Below are positions 32,982 through 43,451 of a stretch of DNA of 64,000 bases, piece by piece. The stretch lies in NCBI GenBank assembly GCA_963828185.1, contig CAWHDV010000015.1:124001-188000 (forward strand), given 5' to 3'. The position numbers were made by a program, and so were the translations under genes. Below the pieces are notes generated by a model. It was given only the letters and a program-made list of their open reading frames with translations. It was not told the origin of the DNA and did no database searches. Source of the DNA: Rhodoblastus sp963828185. GTDB lineage: Bacteria; Pseudomonadota; Alphaproteobacteria; Rhizobiales; Beijerinckiaceae. The first letter of the stretch is position 1; each line of letters opens with the position of its first letter.

Positions 32982-33011
32982 CGGCGCGGGCGGAGAAATC
33001 CGCCCGCGCCG
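32982..33011 (+). promoter_or_regulatory. Perfect 13-bp hairpin with GAAA loop between sucD and odhA
   Basis: The left arm CGGCGCGGGCGGA (32982-32994) pairs with 32999-33011 across a GAAA loop, with no mismatch. No T-run follows, so it is not a standard intrinsic terminator. It may be a processing, stability or attenuation element in the TCA transcript. Confidence 0.65.
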
Positions 33012-33208
33012 CCGCAATTCGCCCACAAGGGCGCGCAATGAAAGGTTTTTTCCGCGCGCCATTGCGGCGCAGGAAACGCCGACGATCCGCACGGACGGCG
33101 TTGAACCCAGATGGGTTGAACCCGAGTGTCGTTGAAATGGGCGGCAGGGCCGCCGGAACCCGCAAAGCGCGCCGAGACAAAGCGGCGGCAGGGCGAGAGG
33201 ACAAAACC

Positions 33209-36200
33209 ATGGCGCGTCAAGACAGCAATGGAAGCAATGGCGGCGGCGGAGCAGGTCGCTCTCCGACAAACGCCGCTTTCGCCGATTCGTCTTTCCTGTT
33301 CGGCGGCAACGCCGCCTACATCGAACAGCTCTATGCCGCCTACAAGGCCAATCCGGCTGGCGTCGATCCCGAATGGCGCGAATTCTTCGGCAGCCTGAAC
33401 GACGACGACGACGCGGTCGCGGCCAGCGCCAAGGGCGCCTCCTGGAAACGCGCCAACTGGCCGATCGTCCAGCACAGCGAACTGGTCTCGGCGCTCGATG
33501 GCCAATGGCCGATCAACGAAAAGGCGCTGGCCGACAAGATCAAGGGCAAGGCCGCCCCCGGCAAGGACGAGATCTCAGCCGCCGAACTGCATCGCGCGAC
33601 GCAGGATTCGGTGCGCGCCATCATGATGATCCGCGCCTACCGCATGCGCGGCCATCTCCACGCCAATCTCGATCCGCTCGGGCTTGATCCGCAGAAGGAT
33701 CACGAGGAGCTGCATCCGGCCAGCTACGGCTTCACCGAAGCCGATTACGACCGCAAGATCTTCATCGATCACGTGCTCGGCATGGATTACGCCACCATCC
33801 GCGAGATGCTGGTCGTGCTCCGCCGCACCTATTGCGATACGATCGGCTGGGAGTTCATGCACATCTCCGATCCGGCGGAAAAGGCCTGGATCCAGGAGCG
33901 CATCGAAGGTCCGCACAAGGAGATCAACTTCACCAAGGAAGGCAAGCGCGCCATCCTGCAAAAGCTGGTCGAGGCGGACGGGTTCGAGAAGTTTCTGGAC
34001 GTGCGCTACACCGGCACCAAGCGCTTCGGCCTCGACGGCGGCGAAGCGATGATTCCGGCGCTCGAGCAGATCATCAAGCGCGGCGGCGCTCTCGGCGCCA
34101 AGGAAATCGTGCTGGGCATGGCCCATCGCGGCCGCCTCAACGTGCTCTGCCAGGTGATGGGCAAGCCGCACCGCGCCCTGTTCAACGAATTCAAGGGCGG
34201 CTCCTTCCTGCCGGAGACGGTGGAAGGCTCGGGCGACGTCAAATATCATCTCGGCGCCTCGTCGGACCGCGAATTCGACAGCAACAAGGTGCATCTGTCG
34301 CTGACGGCCAATCCGTCGCATCTCGAAATCGTCGATCCCGTGGTGCTCGGCAAGGTCCGCGCCAAGCTGGACCAGAATCTCGATCGCGCCCCCGACGACC
34401 GGCGCTCGGTCATGCCGCTGCTGATCCATGGCGACGCGGCTTTCGCCGGACAGGGCGTGGTGGCGGAATGTTTCGGACTGTCGGGCCTCAAGGGCCACAA
34501 GACCGGTGGTTCGATCCATTTCATCATCAACAACCAGATCGGTTTCACCACCTATCCGCGCTATTCGCGCTCCTCGCCCTATCCGTCCGATGTGGCGAAG
34601 ACGGTGGAGGCGCCGATTCTTCACTGCAATGGCGACGATCCGGAAGCCGTGACCTTCTGCGCCAAGGTGGCGACGGAATTCCGCCAGAAGTTCCAGAAGC
34701 CGGTCGTCATCGACATGTGGTGCTATCGCCGCTTCGGCCATAACGAGGGCGACGAGCCGTCCTTCACCCAGCCGCTGATGTACAAGAAGATCCGCGCGCA
34801 CAAGTCGACGCTCGAAATTTACTCGGAAAGGCTTGTCGGCGCTGGCATCCTGACGCAGGGCGAGGTCGACAAGATGAAGGCCGACTGGCGCACCCGCCTC
34901 GACGCCGAATTCGAAGCCGGAGGGGGCTACAAGCCCAACAAGGCCGACTGGCTGGAAGGCGTCTGGGCCACCCTCAAGTCCGCCCCCAGCGCCGAGCAGG
35001 AAGAGGCGCGACGCGGCAAGACGGCCGTGGATATCGGCAAGCTGCACGCTTACGGCGACAAGCTTTGCAAGGCGCCCGAAGGATTCCATCTGCACAAGAC
35101 GATCCAGCGCTTCATGGACAATCGGCGCAAGGCGATCGAAAGCGGCGTCGGCATCGACTGGGCGACCGCGGAGTCCCTGGCCTTCGCCTCGCTGGTCGAC
35201 GAGGGCTATCGCGTCCGCCTGTCCGGCCAGGATTGCGAGCGCGGCACCTTCTCGCAGCGCCATTCGGTCGTGACGGACCAGGAGAACGAATCGCGCTACA
35301 TTCCGCTGAACCATATCCGCGACGGACAGGGCCATTACGAAGTCATCAATTCGATGCTTTCGGAAGAGGCTGTGCTGGGCTTCGAGTACGGCTATTCGCT
35401 GGCCGAGCCCAACGCGCTGACCGTCTGGGAAGGCCAGTTCGGCGATTTCGCCAATGGCGCGCAGGTGCTGTTCGACCAGTTCATCTCGTCGGGCGAACGC
35501 AAGTGGCTGCGCATGTCGGGCCTCGTCTGCCTGCTGCCGCATGGCTACGAAGGCCAGGGGCCGGAACATTCCTCGGCCCGCCTCGAGCGTTTCCTGCAAA
35601 TGTGCGCCGAAGACAACATGCAGGTCGCCAATTGCTCGACCCCGGCCAATTATTTCCACATCCTGCGCCGACAGCTTAAACGCGACATCCGCAAGCCGTT
35701 GATCCTGATGACGCCGAAATCGCTGCTGCGCCACAAGCGCGTGGTGTCGAAGATCGAGGACTTCTCAGAGTCCTGGTTCCACCGCCTGCTGATGGACGAC
35801 GCCGAGACGCAGCCGAACGAGGCGATCAAGCTGGTCAAGGACGAGAAGATCCGTCGCGTGGTCCTGTGCACCGGCAAGGTCTATTACGACCTCTACGAGG
35901 AGCGCGAGAAGCGCGGCATCGACGACGTGTTCCTGATGCGCGTCGAGCAGCTCTATCCGCTGCCGCTCAAGGCCCTGGTCACGCGCCTGTCCCGCTTCAA
36001 GAAGGCGGACGTGGTCTGGTGCCAGGAAGAGCCGAAGAACATGGGTACGTGGAGCTTTGTCGAGCCCTATCTCGAATGGGTTCTCACCCAGGTCGGCGGC
36101 AAGGACAAGCGCGCCCGCTATGTCGGCCGCCCCGCTTCGGCGGCGACGGCGGCGGGCACCATGTCGCGCCATCTCGCGCAACTCCAGGCCTTCCTCGACG

Positions 36201-36217
36201 ACGCCTTCGCAAGCTGA
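33209..36217 (+). CDS. odhA: 2-oxoglutarate dehydrogenase E1 component
   Basis: Thiamine-diphosphate enzyme of 1002 residues that decarboxylates 2-oxoglutarate. The N-terminal E2-binding tail region (FLFGGNAAYIEQLYAAYKANP), the HGDAAFAGQGVVAE segment and the TPP/metal motif ending in INNQIGFTT are intact, as is the C-terminal transketolase part (GHYEVINSMLSEEAVLGFEYG). ATG 33209 is chosen because the family N-terminus starts here; the frame is open upstream. It lies 232 bases after sucD. Confidence 0.97.
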   Translation: MARQDSNGSNGGGGAGRSPTNAAFADSSFLFGGNAAYIEQLYAAYKANPAGVDPEWREFFGSLNDDDDAVAASAKGASWKRANWPIVQHSELVSALDGQWPINEKALADKIKGKAAPGKDEISAAELHRATQDSVRAIMMIRAYRMRGHLHANLDPLGLDPQKDHEELHPASYGFTEADYDRKIFIDHVLGMDYATIREMLVVLRRTYCDTIGWEFMHISDPAEKAWIQERIEGPHKEINFTKEGKRAILQKLVEADGFEKFLDVRYTGTKRFGLDGGEAMIPALEQIIKRGGALGAKEIVLGMAHRGRLNVLCQVMGKPHRALFNEFKGGSFLPETVEGSGDVKYHLGASSDREFDSNKVHLSLTANPSHLEIVDPVVLGKVRAKLDQNLDRAPDDRRSVMPLLIHGDAAFAGQGVVAECFGLSGLKGHKTGGSIHFIINNQIGFTTYPRYSRSSPYPSDVAKTVEAPILHCNGDDPEAVTFCAKVATEFRQKFQKPVVIDMWCYRRFGHNEGDEPSFTQPLMYKKIRAHKSTLEIYSERLVGAGILTQGEVDKMKADWRTRLDAEFEAGGGYKPNKADWLEGVWATLKSAPSAEQEEARRGKTAVDIGKLHAYGDKLCKAPEGFHLHKTIQRFMDNRRKAIESGVGIDWATAESLAFASLVDEGYRVRLSGQDCERGTFSQRHSVVTDQENESRYIPLNHIRDGQGHYEVINSMLSEEAVLGFEYGYSLAEPNALTVWEGQFGDFANGAQVLFDQFISSGERKWLRMSGLVCLLPHGYEGQGPEHSSARLERFLQMCAEDNMQVANCSTPANYFHILRRQLKRDIRKPLILMTPKSLLRHKRVVSKIEDFSESWFHRLLMDDAETQPNEAIKLVKDEKIRRVVLCTGKVYYDLYEEREKRGIDDVFLMRVEQLYPLPLKALVTRLSRFKKADVVWCQEEPKNMGTWSFVEPYLEWVLTQVGGKDKRARYVGRPASAATAAGTMSRHLAQLQAFLDDAFAS

Positions 36218-36316
36218 ATTTCCTCATGCCCTCCGGACTCCGCCGCGCCCCGGCGCCGACGGAGTCCTCCGCCTCCCCCACCCTCTTGAGCCGCATCCGC
36301 GGCGGATGAGATCACA

Positions 36317-37538
36317 ATGGCCACCGAAATCCGCGTACCCACACTCGGCAAATCCGTTTCCGAAGCCACCATTGGCCGCTGGTTCAAAAAGCCCGGCGAC
36401 GCCGTCAAGGCCGACGAACCCTTGGTCGAACTCGAAACCGACAAGGTGACGCTCGAAGTCAACGCGCCGGCCGCCGGCGTGCTGGCCGAGATCGTCGCCA
36501 AGGATGGCGAGACCGTCGCTCCCGGCGCCCTGCTCGGCCAGATCGCCGCAGGCTCCGCCGGCGCCTCGGCCGCTCCCGCCGCCGCGGCTCCGGCCGCGAC
36601 CGCCTCGGCGCCGGCCTCAGCCCCCGCGCCGGCTCTCGTCGCGGTCGGCGCAGGCGCTCCGCCGTCGCCCGCCGCCGCGAAAAACGCCGCCGATCGCGGC
36701 ATCGCCGTCAATGACGTGGCCGGCTCCGGCAAGCGCGGCCAGGTGCTCAAGGGCGACGTGCTCGCCTTTGCGGCCAATCCGCCCGCCGCCGCGCCCGCTC
36801 CGGTCGTCGTCCGCGCGCCTTCCAGCGCCGACGATTCGGCGCGTGAAGAGCGCGTGAAGATGACCAAGCTGCGCCAGACCATCGCACGCCGCCTGAAGGA
36901 TGCGCAGAACACCGCCGCCATGCTGACGACCTTCAACGAGGTCGACATGGCGCCGCTGATGGCCCTGCGCGGCCAGTACAAGGACCTGTTCGAGAAGAAA
37001 CATGGCGTGAAGCTGGGCTTCATGGGCTTTTTCGTGAAGGCCTGCTGCCATGCGCTGAAGGAAGTCCCGGCGGTCAACGCCGAAATCGACGGCGCCGATC
37101 TCGTCTACAAGAACTTCTGCCATATCGCCGTCGCCGTCGGCACCGACAAGGGCCTGGTTGTTCCCGTCGTGCGCGACGCTGACCAGACTGTCCATCGCCG
37201 GCGTCGAAAAGGCCATCGGCAACCTCGGCAAGCGCGCGCGTGACGGCCAGCTCAAGATCGAGGAGATGCAGGGCGGCACCTTCACCATCTCGAATGGCGG
37301 CGTCTATGGCTCGCTGATGTCGACGCCGATCCTCAACGCGCCGCAGTCCGGCATTCTCGGCATGCACAAGATCCAGGAGCGGCCGGTGGTGATCGGCGGC
37401 AAGATCGAAATCCGCCCGATGATGTACCTCGCTTTGTCCTATGACCACCGCGTCGTCGACGGCAAGGAGGCCGTGACCTTCCTCGTCCGCGTCAAGGAAG
37501 CGCTGGAAGATCCGGCGCGCCTCGTCCTCGACCTTTGA
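36317..37538 (+). CDS. odhB: Dihydrolipoyl succinyltransferase E2 (frame broken by one extra base)
   Basis: E2 core of the 2-oxoglutarate dehydrogenase complex. The lipoyl domain has its lysine at 43 (ETDKVTLEV), followed by an Ala/Pro linker, the E1/E3-binding domain near 120-150 and the catalytic domain ending with SYDHRVVDGKEAV (active-site His and Asp). The frame is lost after VVRDADQ and resumes at SIAGVEKAIG, within CAGACTGTCC near 37187-37190. Removing one base gives 406 residues, the usual size. Unlike the other five breaks, no GANTC site is restored here. Confidence 0.93.
37186..37190 (+). other. One-base insertion in odhB, not at a GANTC site
   Basis: Four bases (ACTG) stand where one codon is expected between Asp-Gln and Ser-Ile. 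ATG (Met) or CTG (Leu) would fit relatives. Neither creates GANTC. Confidence 0.8.
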
Positions 37539-37611
37539 TCCGAGCTCGCTCCATGCCCGGCAAGGCGATGCGCCAAGCCCCGGGCATGGTTCTTTTTTCG
37601 CGGAGAATTCC

Positions 37612-39009
37612 ATGTCCTACGATCTCGTTGTCATCGGCACCGGCCCTGGCGGCTATGTCTGCGCCATTCGCGCCGCCCAGCTCGGCCTGAAGACCGCCGT
37701 GGTGGAAAAGCGCAAGACGCACGGCGGCACCTGCCTCAATATCGGCTGCATCCCCTCGAAGGCGCTGCTGCACGCCTCCGAAGTGTTCGAGGAAGTCTCG
37801 CATGGCCTGGGCGCGCTCGGCGTCGTCACCGGCAAGCCGAAGCTCGACCTACCCGCCATGATGAAGCACAAGGATGAGACGGTCGGCGCCAATGTGCAGG
37901 GCGTCTCCTTCCTTCTGAAGAAGAACAAGGTCGACGCCTATTTCGGCTCGGGCTCGATTCCCGCCGCTGGCAAGGTCGAAGTCACCGCCGAGGACGGCTC
38001 GAAGCAGGTTCTCGAGACGAAGAACATCGTCATCGCCACCGGCTCCGACGTCACGCCGCTGCCCGGCGTGACGATCGACGAGAAGATCGTCGTTTCCTCG
38101 ACCGGCGCGCTGGCGCTGGAAAAAGTTCCCGGCAAGATGATCGTCGTCGGCGCCGGCGTGATCGGCCTCGAACTCGGCTCGGTGTGGCGGCGCCTCGGCG
38201 CCGAAGTGACCGTGGTCGAATATCTCGACCGCATCCTGCCCGGCATGGACCTCGAAACGGTCAAGCAATTCCAGCGCCTGATGGAAAAGCAGGGCGTGAA
38301 ATTCCAGCTCGGCTCGAAGGTCACCAAGGTCGAGACGTCCAAATCTTCCGCCAAGGTCACGGTGGAACCGGCGGCGGGCGGCGAAGCCACTGCCCTCGAC
38401 GCCGATATCGTGCTGGTCGCCATCGGCCGCCGCCCCTATACGGAAGGCCTCGGCCTCGAGGCGCTCGGCGTCGCGATGGAGCGCGGCCAGATCGTCATCG
38501 ACCACAAGTTCTCCAGCAATGTCGCCGGCGTCTACGCCATCGGCGACGTCGTGCGCGGCCCGATGCTGGCGCACAAGGCCGAGGACGAGGGCGTGGCCGT
38601 GGCCGAGCTTCTCGCCGGCCAGCACGGTCATGTGAACTACGACGTGATCCCCGGCGTGGTTTATACCTACCCGGAAATCGCCAGCGTCGGCGTGACCGAG
38701 GAGGACCTCAAGGCGAACGGAATAGCCTACAAGAGCGGCAAGTTCCCCTTTACCGCCAATGGCCGCGCCCGCGCCATGCGCCATACCGACGGTTTCGTGA
38801 AAGTGCTGGCTGACGCGGCGACCGATCGCGTGCTGGGCGTCCACATCCTTGGCTTCGGCGCCGGCGAGATGATCGCCGAAGCGGCTGTGCTGATGGAATT
38901 CGGCGGCTCGTCGGAAGACCTCGCCCGCACCTGCCACGCCCATCCGACCATGTCGGAAGCGGTGAAGGAAGCGGCGATGGCGGTGGAAAAGCGCGCCATC
39001 CATATGTAG
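37612..39009 (+). CDS. lpdA: Dihydrolipoyl dehydrogenase E3
   Basis: Flavoprotein of 465 residues that reoxidises the lipoyl groups of the 2-oxoglutarate dehydrogenase complex. The FAD motif GTGPGGY starts at about 9. The redox-active cysteines are C41 and C46 (GGTCLNIGCIPSK) and the C-terminal HAHPTMSE motif supplies the catalytic His. An NAD-binding GAGVIGLELG segment lies in the middle. Last gene of the TCA operon. A tandem repeat begins six bases after its stop. Confidence 0.97.
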   Translation: MSYDLVVIGTGPGGYVCAIRAAQLGLKTAVVEKRKTHGGTCLNIGCIPSKALLHASEVFEEVSHGLGALGVVTGKPKLDLPAMMKHKDETVGANVQGVSFLLKKNKVDAYFGSGSIPAAGKVEVTAEDGSKQVLETKNIVIATGSDVTPLPGVTIDEKIVVSSTGALALEKVPGKMIVVGAGVIGLELGSVWRRLGAEVTVVEYLDRILPGMDLETVKQFQRLMEKQGVKFQLGSKVTKVETSKSSAKVTVEPAAGGEATALDADIVLVAIGRRPYTEGLGLEALGVAMERGQIVIDHKFSSNVAGVYAIGDVVRGPMLAHKAEDEGVAVAELLAGQHGHVNYDVIPGVVYTYPEIASVGVTEEDLKANGIAYKSGKFPFTANGRARAMRHTDGFVKVLADAATDRVLGVHILGFGAGEMIAEAAVLMEFGGSSEDLARTCHAHPTMSEAVKEAAMAVEKRAIHM

Positions 39010-39014
39010 GCGGA

Positions 39015-39082
39015 CAAAATCGGCGCCGCGAATCGGCGCTCCGAAATTGGCGCCCCGAAATTGGAGCCCCGAAATTGGAGCC
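39015..39082 (+). repeat. Degenerate 13-14 bp tandem repeat, five copies
   Basis: The copies start at 39015, 39028, 39041, 39055 and 39069. The last three are 14-mers of the form CCGAAATTGGMGCC, two of them identical. The first two are 13-mers ending AATCGGCGCC or AATCGGCGCT. The array lies between lpdA and the ClC gene, upstream of the latter's ribosome-binding site. Confidence 0.85.
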
Positions 39083-39141
39083 CCATTGCGAAAAACCCTC
39101 CCGAAAGCCTATCGTCACGGACAAGGATTTCGGGAGGAATG

Positions 39142-40947
39142 ATGAAACCGCAGAGGTCCGCCACGCAAGCCGCCGCCACGCGGGAGTCGCCGGCGCCGGC
39201 AAATCCGGCGGTCGCGCGTTTCGTGCGCGGCCTGCGCGCGCTCCTGCGATCCAACGAACTGGCGCTGGTCGGCGTCGCCGCCGTCATCGGCGTTCTGGCC
39301 GCGATTTGCGTGACGGCGATGACGCTCGGCGCGATCGCCATGCACATGCTCATTTACCATCTGCCGTTCGATGTGCACCTGAGCGCCGCCGATCACGTGT
39401 CGCCATGGGCCGCCGTGAGCGCGCTGGGATTTGGCGGCCTCGTTCTCGGCCTGATGGAGACCTACCGGCTCAAGCGCAAGATTGCCGGCCCGGTCGACCC
39501 GATCGAAGCCAACGCCCTGCGCGGCGGCCGCATGTCGCTGCGCGACAGCTTCATCGTCGGGCTGCAAACGCTGATATCCAACGGCTGTGGCGCTTCGGTC
39601 GGGCTTGAGGCGGGCTACGCGCAGGTCGGCTCGAGCCTCGGTTCGTTTCTCGGGCAATATCTGCGCCTGCGCCGCAGCGATCTGCGCCTGATGGTCGCAG
39701 CCGGAGCGGCGGCGGCGATCGGCGGCGCTTTTGGCGCGCCGCTGACCGGAGCCTTCTATGCCTTCGAAATCATCCTCGGCTCCTATTCCATCGCCGGCGC
39801 CGGGCCGGTTTTCGCCGCCTCGATCGTCGGGGTGCTGGTCACCCATTTTCTGCATGGCGCGCCCTACAAGATCACCGCGCCGCCGGTCCAGTCCCTGGCT
39901 CTCGCCTTCTATCCCGTCTTGTTCGGCCTTGCCGCCCTGGCCTCGACGCTCGGCATTGTCGCAATGCGCGTCGCCGGCGTTTCCGAACGCGTGCTGCGCG
40001 CGACAAAAATCCCCGTCTGGGCGCAGCCGATTCTCGGCGGCCTGTTTGTCGCCGTTCTCGCGATCGTCACGCCGCAAGCCATGGGGGCCGGCCATGGCGC
40101 CATTGCGCTCGACATTGCGACCGCATTTCCGCTCGCCGCGCTGATCGCCTTTCTCGCCCTGAAGATGACGGCTTGCATGGTTTCGCTCGCCACGGGTTTT
40201 CGCGGCGGCCTGTTCTTCGCCTCGCTGTTCATGGGCGCCCTGCTTGGCAAGATCTACGCCCTCGCGCTCATGGCGCTGGCGCCCGCCATCGTCCCGGACC
40301 CGACGATCCTCATTCTTGCGGGCATGGCGACGATGGGCGTGGTCATCGTCGGCGGCCCACTGACCATGTCCTTCCTTGTGCTGGAAAATACGGCGGAATT
40401 TTCGGTCACGGCCGGCGTGCTCGCGGCTTCGATCGCCGCGAGTCTCATGGCGCGCGCCGCCTTTGGCTATTCCTTCTCCACCTGGCGCCTGCATTTGCGC
40501 GGGGAAAACATCCGCAGCGCCAATGACATAGGCTGGATCGCCGATCTGACCGTCGGCCGTTTGATGCAGCCAAATCCGCCGACGGCCCAGGCCGATGTCG
40601 CGCTCGCCGAGCTCTGCGCCCAATACCCCCTCGGCGCCGCGCGGGTGATTGTCGTGACCGACAAGGCCGGACGCTACGCCGGACTGATCAATATCCCGGA
40701 GGCTCATGTCCACGCCCAGAATGGCGGTGGAACCGCCGGCGATTTCGCCCGGCTCGCCGACGTCGCCTTGACCGGCGACATGAACGCCAAGACGGCAATG
40801 GCGCTTTTCGACAAGTCGCAGTCGGACCAGCTCGCGGTCGTCGATTCCGCAACCGGCGCGCCCGTCGGCCTGCTGACCGAACCCTATCTGGCCCGTCGAT
40901 ACGCCGAAAAGGCCGACGCCGCGGCGCGTAACGCGCTCGGCATGTGA
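39142..40947 (+). CDS. ClC-family chloride channel/transporter homologue with altered filter motifs
   Basis: Membrane protein of about 601 residues with roughly ten to twelve hydrophobic helices and a C-terminal cytosolic part (about 450-600) that looks like a CBS-domain pair. The ClC scaffold is recognisable, but the usual GREGP motif reads GLEAG (GASVGLEAGYAQVGSSLGS) and the GxFxP region reads RGGLFFASLFMGALLG without the proline. Function as a chloride channel or H+/Cl- exchanger is therefore inferred from family only. Start ATG 39142 is chosen for its spacing from a GGGAGGA ribosome-binding site; ATG 39139 is adjacent. Confidence 0.85.
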   Translation: MKPQRSATQAAATRESPAPANPAVARFVRGLRALLRSNELALVGVAAVIGVLAAICVTAMTLGAIAMHMLIYHLPFDVHLSAADHVSPWAAVSALGFGGLVLGLMETYRLKRKIAGPVDPIEANALRGGRMSLRDSFIVGLQTLISNGCGASVGLEAGYAQVGSSLGSFLGQYLRLRRSDLRLMVAAGAAAAIGGAFGAPLTGAFYAFEIILGSYSIAGAGPVFAASIVGVLVTHFLHGAPYKITAPPVQSLALAFYPVLFGLAALASTLGIVAMRVAGVSERVLRATKIPVWAQPILGGLFVAVLAIVTPQAMGAGHGAIALDIATAFPLAALIAFLALKMTACMVSLATGFRGGLFFASLFMGALLGKIYALALMALAPAIVPDPTILILAGMATMGVVIVGGPLTMSFLVLENTAEFSVTAGVLAASIAASLMARAAFGYSFSTWRLHLRGENIRSANDIGWIADLTVGRLMQPNPPTAQADVALAELCAQYPLGAARVIVVTDKAGRYAGLINIPEAHVHAQNGGGTAGDFARLADVALTGDMNAKTAMALFDKSQSDQLAVVDSATGAPVGLLTEPYLARRYAEKADAAARNALGM

Positions 40948-40956
40948 GCTGGCTTG

Positions 40957-41937
<981 letters not shown>

Positions 41938-41991
41938 GCCGCCACTCTAGCGGCCAGTCGTCAACAAACCTTTCAATCCCGAAGGCCCGCG

Positions 41992-42312
41992 TCAGGCGTC
42001 GGACATCTCCTGCTGCGCCTGGGCCCGGAATTCCTCGAAATGGCGGGCGATCTGGTGCTCGGACTGGGCGACGCCGGCGGCGAGGAAATCCTTATGGACC
42101 CGCGCGAGAACGCCGGTTTCGGCATGGGCGGCGATGTCCCCGGCGACAAGCGCATTGGCGTAATCGTCGGCCGCGGCGCCGCTCTTGTGCAGCTTTTCGG
42201 CGGCCCAGAGCCCCAGCAGCTTGTTGGCGCGGGCGACGATCTTGAACAGCAGCGCCTCGTCATGCGCATATCTGTTTTCAAAGGCCGCTTCGCGCTTGTC
42301 AAACGTCGACAT
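41992..42312 (-). CDS. ATPase inhibitor subunit zeta (DUF1476)
   Basis: Small helical protein of 106 residues of the DUF1476 family. The Paracoccus member is a natural inhibitor of the alphaproteobacterial F1-ATPase that blocks ATP hydrolysis. The N-terminus MSTFDKREAAFENRYAHDEAL, thought to be the inhibitory segment, and the GLWAAEKL helix are conserved. ATG 42312 is chosen for its AGGAAGGG ribosome-binding site. Its likely target, the F1 complex, is encoded at 10-15 kb in this window. Confidence 0.92.
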   Translation of the reverse strand: MSTFDKREAAFENRYAHDEALLFKIVARANKLLGLWAAEKLHKSGAAADDYANALVAGDIAAHAETGVLARVHKDFLAAGVAQSEHQIARHFEEFRAQAQQEMSDA

Positions 42313-42614
42313 ATTCAATCCCTTCCTGCTTAGGGTCCCCATATTCTAGTTATATATATATTCTCCATGGGCCTCTGCCTAGCGCGGTCACCCTTGGGCT
42401 AAGCCGGAAGGATGGATCTTGCGCATCGCTCGCCGCCCTCATTGAGCCCGATTCGTCGAAACCGGTTGTGCAAAGCCGCGGAACGGGATAGGAACCTTGA
42501 GAAACGCGGCTCAAAGGTTTCGATTCCGCGCGACATCGCCATTTAGGCAATGTCGCCGGGCGTGACCAGTCAGGGCGCAAGAGTTGCAGGAGGCCCGGAG
42601 GAGCCGCGGCATCC
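42313..42614 (+). promoter_or_regulatory. Divergent region between DUF1476 gene and purC
   Basis: About 302 bases without a gene. An unusually A/T-rich block lies at 42341-42365, including TATATATATATA and TAGAAT-like text on the minus strand. This is a likely promoter for the zeta-subunit gene. A GGAGGAG ribosome-binding site for purC is at 42597-42603. Confidence 0.5.
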
Positions 42615-43409
42615 ATGGATTTTCTCAAAGATCGGTTGATACCCATGAACCGCCGCCGTCGCATCTACGAAGGCAAGGCCAAGGTGCTCTATGAGGGACC
42701 TGAGCCTGGCACTTTGATTCAGCATTTCAAGGACGACGCCACCGCCTTCAACGCCAAGAAGCATGAAGTGATCGACGGCAAGGGCGTCCTGAACAACAGG
42801 ATTTCGGAATATATATTCCAGAATCTCAATGATATCGGCGTGCCCACGCATTTCATCCGCCGCCTGAACATGCGCGAGCAGCTGATTCGCGAAGTCGAGA
42901 TCGTGCCGCTCGAAGTCGTCGTGCGCAATGTCGCCGCCGGGTCGCTTTCCACGCGCCTCGGCATCGAGGAAGGCTCGCAGCTGCCACGCTCGATCATCGA
43001 ATTCTATTACAAGAACGACGCTCTCAACGATCCGATGGTTTCGGAAGAGCACATCACCGCTTTCGGCTGGGCGACGCCGCAGGAAATCGACGACATCATG
43101 GCGCTGGCCATTCGCGTCAATGATTTCCTGACCGGCTTGTTCCTGGGCGTCGGCATCCGTCTCGTCGACTTCAAGATGGAATGCGGCCGGCTGTGGGAAG
43201 GCGACATGATGCGCATCGTCGTCGCCGACGAAATCTCGCCGGACTCCTGCCGCCTGTGGGACATCAAGTCCAACGACAAGCTGGACAAGGACCGCTTCCG
43301 TCGCGATCTCGGCGGCCTCGTCGAGGCCTATGCCGAAGTCGCGCGCCGGCTTGGCATCATGCAGGAAAACGAGAAGCCGCATTCCGGCGGCCCGAAGCTG
43401 GTGCAGTGA
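42615..43409 (+). CDS. purC: Phosphoribosylaminoimidazole-succinocarboxamide synthase
   Basis: SAICAR synthase of 254-264 residues, step 8 of IMP synthesis. The RRRRIYEGKAKVLYEG start, RNVAAGSLSTRLGIEEG and the LVDFKMECGR segment are typical. ATG 42615 has a GGAGGAG ribosome-binding site; ATG 42645 (MNRRRRIYEG) matches the start most relatives use and may be the true start. It is first of purC-purS-purQ. Confidence 0.95.
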   Translation: MDFLKDRLIPMNRRRRIYEGKAKVLYEGPEPGTLIQHFKDDATAFNAKKHEVIDGKGVLNNRISEYIFQNLNDIGVPTHFIRRLNMREQLIREVEIVPLEVVVRNVAAGSLSTRLGIEEGSQLPRSIIEFYYKNDALNDPMVSEEHITAFGWATPQEIDDIMALAIRVNDFLTGLFLGVGIRLVDFKMECGRLWEGDMMRIVVADEISPDSCRLWDIKSNDKLDKDRFRRDLGGLVEAYAEVARRLGIMQENEKPHSGGPKLVQ

Positions 43410-43451
43410 GCTTGCGCCAGAAAACTCATCGCTGAACAGGAATTTCCCGCA

